Shown here: one piece after another, positions 6,331 through 9,991 of the stretch
Numbering within the stretch: position 1 is the stretch's first letter
Layout: each line of letters begins with the position of its first letter
NCBI GenBank assembly: GCA_027011425.1
Contig: JALUZX010000305.1
Coordinates: 1 to 9,991 of the forward strand
Length of the DNA: 9,991 nucleotides
Reading direction: 5' to 3'
DNA from: Planctomycetota bacterium
GTDB lineage: Bacteria > Planctomycetota > UBA1135 > JALUZX01
Program-made: the position numbers and the translations under genes
The notes under the pieces: generated by a model
The model's database searches: none
What the model saw: the letters and a program-made list of their open reading frames with translations, nothing else
What the model was told of the DNA's origin: nothing

Positions 6331-9300
6331 CTAGTTCCCCAGGGTGAGAAAGACGCCGTTGGTGAGATCCAGGCCCAGGGGCGGAACCCCCGTGGGAAAG
6401 ACCATGCCCTGCGCGCCCAGGCGGACTCCAGCCAGGGCTGGGTCGTTGGGCACGGTCCAGCGGATGGAGCCCCCCGGGACGGGCCCGGCCCAGAAGAGCC
6501 CCCCCGCCGGGTCGAGGTAGAGGTTTTCGCCCTGAGCGAGGGGGAGGGGGTTCTTCCCGGGAAGGCCGAGCATGAGAAGGGGAAGCGCGCCGGCGGGCAC
6601 TCCCCTGAAGGCCAGGGGGAAGATTCCACCCAGGACCGGATCTCCGGATTCGAGTTCGGCCGTCCCCGAGGGCCGGCCCACCCTCCGGGCGGTGGCGCCC
6701 ACCTCCACAAGCCAGGGTTCCGGTCCGTGGAGGAGGTCGTCCATGGTGACAAGGAGCTTTCCCTTGAACAGCGCGGGGGGCCAGAGAAGGGATTTCAGGC
6801 CGGACGTGAGGAGGGCCGGCACTTTCCTCGTTCCCTTCGCCGTTCCGTCGGTCTCCCAGACCTGGCCGGTAGGAAATGGCGGGACGTAAAGACCGGCCGG
6901 GACGAACCAGGCCCGGCCGGCTCCGGCGGGCACGGCCCGAACCTTCGTCCAGGCGCCGTAGGACCTACCGAAATCCTTGAGGAGGAAGGTGCCCTTGGCC
7001 GTTCCGTCGGTAATCCAGGGACCCCTGTTTCCCTTTTTCAGGGTGACGGGCCAGAAGAGGGCCTTGCCGCCCGAGAGGGCGATCCCCCAGGGGCTCTCCC
7101 CGCCCTCGATCTCCCGGATTCCCGTGAAAAGGGTGTTGCTCACCCGGTGGGTGCCCTGGGGGGTCCCGTTTGTGGAATAGAGGTAATAAAAATAGGATCC
7201 TCCGCTGAAGCCGTCCGTCCCGAGGAAGAAGACCTTGCCGCCCACACGGAAGGGGTGGAGGAAGCGGCCGTCACCTGTTCCTTTGTAGAGGTCCAGGAGC
7301 TGCCTGGTGCCCGAGGGCGTTCCATCTGTGATCCAGGCCTCGATGCCGGAAAGGCTTTGGTTCTTCCTTCCCTCGAAGAGGACATGGCCGCCGAGTTTCA
7401 CCAGGTTCGCGCACCAGTTGAGATCGGAAAGAAGGGGCCTTGTGCCCTGGGAGGTGCCGTCGGTGACCCAGAGGGTCTTGCCCATCCGCCCGTCGTTGGC
7501 CTGAAAGACGGCCACACGGCCCAGGCGGACGGCCCCTTCGAATCTCCCGGAATAAGGTCCGGGCACCAGGTCCTTTAGAAGGGTGGTCCCTTTCGCGGTT
7601 CCGTCGGTCACCCAGGGTTCCTTGCCTTCAAGGGTGGTTTGTCCCTCGAAGAGAATCCGGTCGCCCAGGGAAAGAGGCTTTTCGAACTTGAAATAGAAAT
7701 CAGGTGACTTGAAAAAGGGGAAGGTCCCGGAGGCGGTCCCGTCGCTTCGCCAGAGTTCCCATTTACCGTTGGTGAAAGAGGAGAAGAAGACCAGGTCCTG
7801 GTGGTAGAAGAGGAACTTGGGCGGGTTGATTCTGGTGGAGAGGATCTTCCTGGTGGCGGCGGCCGTTCCCTCGGTGACCCACAGCTCTTGTTTCTGGTCG
7901 GTGTTCCTGGTGTCGTCCGCCATGAACCAGCACTTGGAAAGCCCCGGCGTGAAGAGTTTGGCCCCCGAACCGAAGGTGTCGTAACCCGGGTAGATGTCCT
8001 TGAGGAGCTTTGTCCCGGCGGGGGTTCCGTCGCTCGCGAAGAGTTCCCGTCCCACCTTTGGGTCATTCGAAGAGTAGAGGAGCCTGGTTCCCACTACGGT
8101 GAGATAGCCGGGCGCCGTGCCGTAAAGTCCTCCCGGTGGCTTTTCCAGGGGGATGGTTCCCTTGGGGGTTCCGTCGGTCCGCCAGAGGATGGACCCGCCG
8201 CCTCGGAAGAAGATGTAGTTGGCCCCCGCCACGAAATGGGATCCCCCGCACTTGGGCACGACCTTCACGGTCCCTTTCGGAGTGCCGTCGGTGCGCCAGA
8301 GGGAGTAGGTCGGGTAGGGCTGGATCGTGGAATCGGCGCCGACGAAGTAGATGTATCCCTTCCAGAGGACGGGGAAGTCGAAGCCGTGGGCCCAGTTGTT
8401 GGAGATCTTCTTGAGGAGAGAGACTTTGCCGGTTTTGGTGTCCAGGACGTAGGGGTTGAAGGAGGGGTCGGCCCCGGCGAAGACGATCTTGGACCCCAGG
8501 GGGTGAGCCGGGAGCCATCCCTGCATGGGGAAATGGAAGCGGCCGACCAGGGAGGCGGTCTTTCCGTCGGTCTTCCAGATCCCCCATCCCTGGGAGTCCT
8601 TGGCCGAGAACCAGACCAGGTTCCCCGACGCCACGGGGGATTGGAAGAGACTGGAGAATTTCGAGGGAGTGGATCCAAGCAGGGAAACCGTTCCTCCGGC
8701 TGTGCCGTCGGTGACCCAGACCGCCCCCTGGTTCTTCCCGGTCGTTCCGAGGAAGGCGATGTATTTCCCCGCCGGAACGGGGAAATACCAGGGATAGGTG
8801 AACCCGGATTTCACGAGCACAGGGGTCTTGGCTCCTCCGCCGTACCGGTAGAGTCCATAAACGACGGGATTCGTGTTGGTTTTGGCGAAGAAATAGAGAG
8901 AGGTTCCTAAGATTACGGGATAGTAGAAACCACCATCACCCTTTCCCGGGACCAGGTCGGCCAGGAGCTTGGTGCCCGAAGGAGTCCCGTCGGAGATCCA
9001 GGGCTCCCAACCCGCCCCGGGCGTCCGGGCGCCGAAGAGGACCTTTCCCTGGAAGAGGCAAAAGGGGCCGGGCTTGGAACCGGCCGGGCCGGGGACGATG
9101 TCCTTGAGGAGCCTGACGCTTCCGGGGGCGGTTCCCGAGACCCAAAGCTCGGAGCCGTGGGAACCGTCGTCGGCCTGGAAGAAGACCCGGGTTCCCGTGG
9201 AGAGGAATCTTTCGGGCGAGACCCCGGGTGTGGGATCGTAGACGTATCCCTTTGGTTGGGAGGAATGGAGCTTGTAGGCGTTGGTGTTCAGGTCTCCCAG

Positions 9301-9375
9301 GAGTTTCAATCTCTGGGCTGGAGGCGGGGAGGAGAGGGCGAAAAGCCCTAGAAGACCGAAGAAATACTTTTTCAT
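6331..9375 (-). CDS. Secreted ELWxxDGT-repeat protein (paralogue C)
   Basis: Encodes 1,014 residues from the ATG chosen here. An in-frame ATG 27 codons upstream (9456) was rejected because it gives no signal peptide, while this ATG has AGGAGGG 6 nt before it. MKKYFFGLLGLFALSS is a short signal sequence, with likely cleavage at PPPA|QR near residue 20. Residues about 76-895 hold 18 repeat units: ELWVSGTAPGS first, then EPWISDGTPSGT, AVWVTDGTAGGT, SLWRTDGTPKGT, ELFASDGTPAGT, ELWRSDGTASGT, EPWVTDGTAKGT, EAWITDGTPSGT and others. Units 3 (YRYGGG), 5 (WKTDGK), 6 (VLDTKTGK), 10 (TEGTAAAT) and 18 (EPWLVEVG) depart from the core. Residues 898-1014 are the C-terminal domain (DPVLGG, LYLDP, NDPALAG, LTNGVFLTLGN). 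It is closest to paralogue A throughout, including GIREI and GGKALFWPV segments at the same positions. It is the first intact gene of the array and heads the C-B pair. Molecular function is not known. Confidence 0.93.
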   Translation of the reverse strand: MKKYFFGLLGLFALSSPPPAQRLKLLGDLNTNAYKLHSSQPKGYVYDPTPGVSPERFLSTGTRVFFQADDGSHGSELWVSGTAPGSVRLLKDIVPGPAGSKPGPFCLFQGKVLFGARTPGAGWEPWISDGTPSGTKLLADLVPGKGDGGFYYPVILGTSLYFFAKTNTNPVVYGLYRYGGGAKTPVLVKSGFTYPWYFPVPAGKYIAFLGTTGKNQGAVWVTDGTAGGTVSLLGSTPSKFSSLFQSPVASGNLVWFSAKDSQGWGIWKTDGKTASLVGRFHFPMQGWLPAHPLGSKIVFAGADPSFNPYVLDTKTGKVSLLKKISNNWAHGFDFPVLWKGYIYFVGADSTIQPYPTYSLWRTDGTPKGTVKVVPKCGGSHFVAGANYIFFRGGGSILWRTDGTPKGTIPLEKPPGGLYGTAPGYLTVVGTRLLYSSNDPKVGRELFASDGTPAGTKLLKDIYPGYDTFGSGAKLFTPGLSKCWFMADDTRNTDQKQELWVTEGTAAATRKILSTRINPPKFLFYHQDLVFFSSFTNGKWELWRSDGTASGTFPFFKSPDFYFKFEKPLSLGDRILFEGQTTLEGKEPWVTDGTAKGTTLLKDLVPGPYSGRFEGAVRLGRVAVFQANDGRMGKTLWVTDGTSQGTRPLLSDLNWCANLVKLGGHVLFEGRKNQSLSGIEAWITDGTPSGTRQLLDLYKGTGDGRFLHPFRVGGKVFFLGTDGFSGGSYFYYLYSTNGTPQGTHRVSNTLFTGIREIEGGESPWGIALSGGKALFWPVTLKKGNRGPWITDGTAKGTFLLKDFGRSYGAWTKVRAVPAGAGRAWFVPAGLYVPPFPTGQVWETDGTAKGTRKVPALLTSGLKSLLWPPALFKGKLLVTMDDLLHGPEPWLVEVGATARRVGRPSGTAELESGDPVLGGIFPLAFRGVPAGALPLLMLGLPGKNPLPLAQGENLYLDPAGGLFWAGPVPGGSIRWTVPNDPALAGVRLGAQGMVFPTGVPPLGLDLTNGVFLTLGN
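6691..9150 (-). repeat. ELWxxDGT repeat array of paralogue C
   Basis: Eighteen units by eye, in register with paralogue A. Twelve keep DGTxxGT exactly (units 2, 4, 7, 8, 9, 11-14, 16, 17, and unit 15 as NGTPQGT). Unit 10 is TEGTAAAT. Units 7 and 8 both read LWRTDGTPKGT, the closest neighbouring pair in the array. Confidence 0.85.
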
Positions 9376-9388
9376 CCTTGACCCTCCT
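9376..9388 (-). promoter_or_regulatory. Ribosome binding site of paralogue C
   Basis: AGGAGGG at 9388-9382 lies 6 nt before the ATG at 9375. It favours this start over the in-frame ATG at 9456 and sits directly before a signal peptide. Confidence 0.85.
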
Positions 9389-9485
9389 TTTTCAAAAGAA
9401 GCCGAAGAAACCGCGATTTCCCTCCCTCCTACCGGAAAGGGGGCTCCAGGGAGCAAGGGGCGCGCCTTTTCCGGAAGAGACCTTC

Positions 9486-9514
9486 ATTCTACCTCTCCGA
9501 AAAGGAGAGAGAAA
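9486..9514 (-). promoter_or_regulatory. Promoter-like motif upstream of paralogue C
   Basis: The minus strand reads TTTCTC (9514-9509), 17 nt, then TAGAAT (9491-9486) followed by GAAG, about 111 nt before the ATG. It corresponds base for base to the TTYCTC-N17-TAGAATGRAG string upstream of A. The 17-nt spacer contains most of a small hairpin (9493-9509). Promoter function is inferred from recurrence and spacing only. Confidence 0.35.
9493..9509. other. Small inverted repeat in the gap before paralogue C
   Basis: CTCTCC (9493-9498) and GGAGAG (9504-9509) form a perfect 6-bp stem with a 5-nt loop (GAAAA on the plus strand). It lies next to a GGGGGG/CCCCC dyad at 9516-9526, which on the minus strand runs into TTTT. 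Together they might act as a weak terminator for the remnant upstream or as an operator overlapping the promoter-like motif. Neither role can be shown from sequence. Confidence 0.3.
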
Positions 9515-9544
9515 AGGGGGGCCCCCGGAAAGATGCCTGGATCC

Positions 9545-9717
9545 TCACTGGCCCAGGGTGAGGAAGAGGCCGTTCGTGAAGTCCAGGTTGAAGGGGGGGC
9601 CCGGTGGGACCCGCAATCGCCTGGGCGGCGAGCCTGGCGCCGATGAGGGCCGGGTCGCCGGGAAGGGTGAAGGTCAGGGATCCGGACGCGCCCAGGGGGG
9701 AACCCCACGAGCGGCCG
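9545..9717 (-). pseudogene. Truncated, frameshifted 3' remnant of a fourth B-type ELWxxDGT paralogue
   Basis: The minus strand here matches the end of paralogue B (3277 to about 3447) at about 90% nucleotide identity by eye, including the CAG TGA ending. The upstream part reads PLGASGSLTFTLPGDPALIG, then ARLAAQAIAGPTGPP, in one frame. The last 15 or so codons, matching LDFTNGLFLTLGQ, are in another frame. The shift maps to a net loss of 2 nt relative to B around the G7 run at 9593-9599. Similarity stops near 9717, and an in-frame stop (9752-9750) lies just upstream of the last methionine. Neither the repeats nor a signal peptide remain, so only about 56 codons of the C-terminal domain survive. 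The homopolymer means a base-count error could explain the shift, but not the truncation. Its stop lies 169 nt before paralogue C, the same kind of arrangement as B before A. Confidence 0.85.
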
Positions 9718-9866
9718 GGAAGGCGTGGAAAGGCACCTACGGTCGGCATTCAGCCGGGAACGGCGCGGCCAGGGGAGGGTGCGGGGCTGACGCCCAGCTC
9801 CCGTCCTGGGGCGGACCGGGCCGGTTTGGGGCCTTTGCCTTGCGCACCACTTGAAAAGGGCACAGA

Positions 9867-9894
9867 TTGACAGACGCGACAAAAGTCTTGTCAA
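9867..9894. repeat. Inverted repeat 1 with TTGACA at both ends
   Basis: TTGACAGAC (9867-9875) pairs with GTCTTGTCAA (9885-9894) with one bulged base, a stem of about 9 bp and a 9-nt loop. Because it is a dyad, a perfect TTGACA hexamer occurs on both strands (9867-9872 plus, 9894-9889 minus). The opposite arm lies at -10 distance but matches TATAAT poorly (GTCAAT on minus). Confidence 0.5.
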
Positions 9895-9895
9895 G

Positions 9896-9942
9896 CTCGT
9901 GACTCGGTGGGTGCGTCGAAACTGGCCCCCCGACGTCACGAG
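9896..9942. repeat. Inverted repeat 2
   Basis: CTCGTGAC (9896-9903) is an exact inverted copy of GTCACGAG (9935-9942). Pairing continues with TCGG against CCGA after one bulged C at 9934, and with a G-rich/C-rich pair further in. The result is a stem of 12 bp or more with an imperfect inner part. No T run follows on either strand. Confidence 0.55.
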
Positions 9943-9943
9943 T

Positions 9944-9960
9944 CCGGATCTCCGATCCGG
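9944..9960. repeat. Inverted repeat 3
   Basis: CCGGATC (9944-9950) and GATCCGG (9954-9960) make a perfect 7-bp stem with a TCC loop, one base after inverted repeat 2. No poly-T tract follows, so a simple terminator is unlikely. Confidence 0.55.
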
Positions 9961-9991
9961 CCTCGTTCCGGCGGGGGCTTCACAACATTTC

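Larger units (their letters stand above)
9718..9991. other. Stretch without a recognisable gene, upstream of the array
   Basis: These 274 nt show no similarity to the repeat genes and no reading frame with convincing start, ribosome binding site or product. The minus-strand frame that opens near 9939 is low-complexity Arg/Pro/Thr-rich and runs out of frame through the remnant, so I read it as chance. The segment is GC-rich up to about 9850, then contains an A-richer patch (9851-9895) and three inverted repeats. The break in homology at about 9717 marks it as one side of a rearrangement junction. Confidence 0.6.

Noticed and set aside
5479..7578. Plus-strand open frame of 699 codons
   Set aside because: It runs across the C-B junction and lies entirely antisense to two well-supported genes. 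Its periodic Gly/Pro/Glu-rich product mirrors the repeat core, and it has no convincing ribosome binding site.
12..9375. CRISPR array or DNA tandem repeat suggested by the recurring CCGTCGGTGACCCAG strings
   Set aside because: The strings are spaced irregularly (roughly 110-200 nt), are always in frame with DGT codons, vary at third positions, and the sequence between them is coding.
9376..9456. Upstream in-frame start for gene C at 9456
   Set aside because: It would bury the signal peptide behind 27 residues and ignore the AGGAGGG directly before the ATG at 9375.
9889..9894. TTGACA on the minus strand as a sigma70-type -35 box for the array
   Set aside because: The hexamer is perfect, but at 17 nt the -10 position reads GTCAAT (3 of 6), and the hexamer is explained by the dyad it belongs to. 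It was not kept as a promoter call.
9484..9939. Minus-strand open frame of 151 codons over the remnant and upstream segment
   Set aside because: It crosses the remnant in a frame that matches neither part of the B-type tail over most of its length, and the rest is Arg/Pro/Thr-rich without recognisable features.

Overview
The window is high-GC DNA, roughly two thirds G+C by eye. It is almost filled by three long genes on the minus strand, read right to left: C (9375→6331), B (6309→3277) and A (3101→12). Each encodes a secreted protein of about 1,010-1,030 residues with a signal peptide, about 18 units of the ELWxxDGTxxGT repeat family (about 45-50 residues each), and a 117-118 residue C-terminal domain ending in TNGLFLTLG or a close variant. 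The C-terminal domain (DPVLGG ... LDP ... DPAL.G ... TNGLFLTLG) resembles tails I associate with large secreted proteins of Planctomycetota. That assignment rests on recollection of the family style, not on a search, and other large-genome environmental bacteria are possible.

Layout from right to left, which is the direction of transcription. Positions 9718-9991 hold no convincing gene but carry three consecutive inverted repeats (9867-9960). Positions 9545 to about 9717 hold the 3' end of a fourth, broken paralogue. It is truncated upstream, frameshifted at a run of seven G, and about 90% identical by eye to the end of gene B. A 169-nt gap leads to gene C. Gene B follows C after only 21 nt and is probably co-transcribed with it. 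A 175-nt gap with a GC-rich dyad leads to gene A, which ends 11 nt from the window edge.

The three intact proteins align unit by unit. The degenerate units sit at the same places, so the array grew by copying whole genes, not by expanding repeats inside one gene. A and C are more like each other than either is like B, yet B lies between them. The 5' remnant is B-like. The order is therefore B-type, A/C-type, B-type, A/C-type. The two gaps between a B-type end and an A/C-type start share a GC dyad, a promoter-like TTYCTC-N17-TAGAATGRAG string and a ribosome-binding leader.

No enzyme, defence system, RNA gene, CRISPR array or transposase is visible. The biochemical role of ELWxxDGT proteins is not established to my knowledge. 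From the sequence one can infer export and an extended repeat fold, possibly of beta-propeller type, perhaps at the cell surface or outside the cell. The long plus-strand reading frames are antisense shadows of the repeats.
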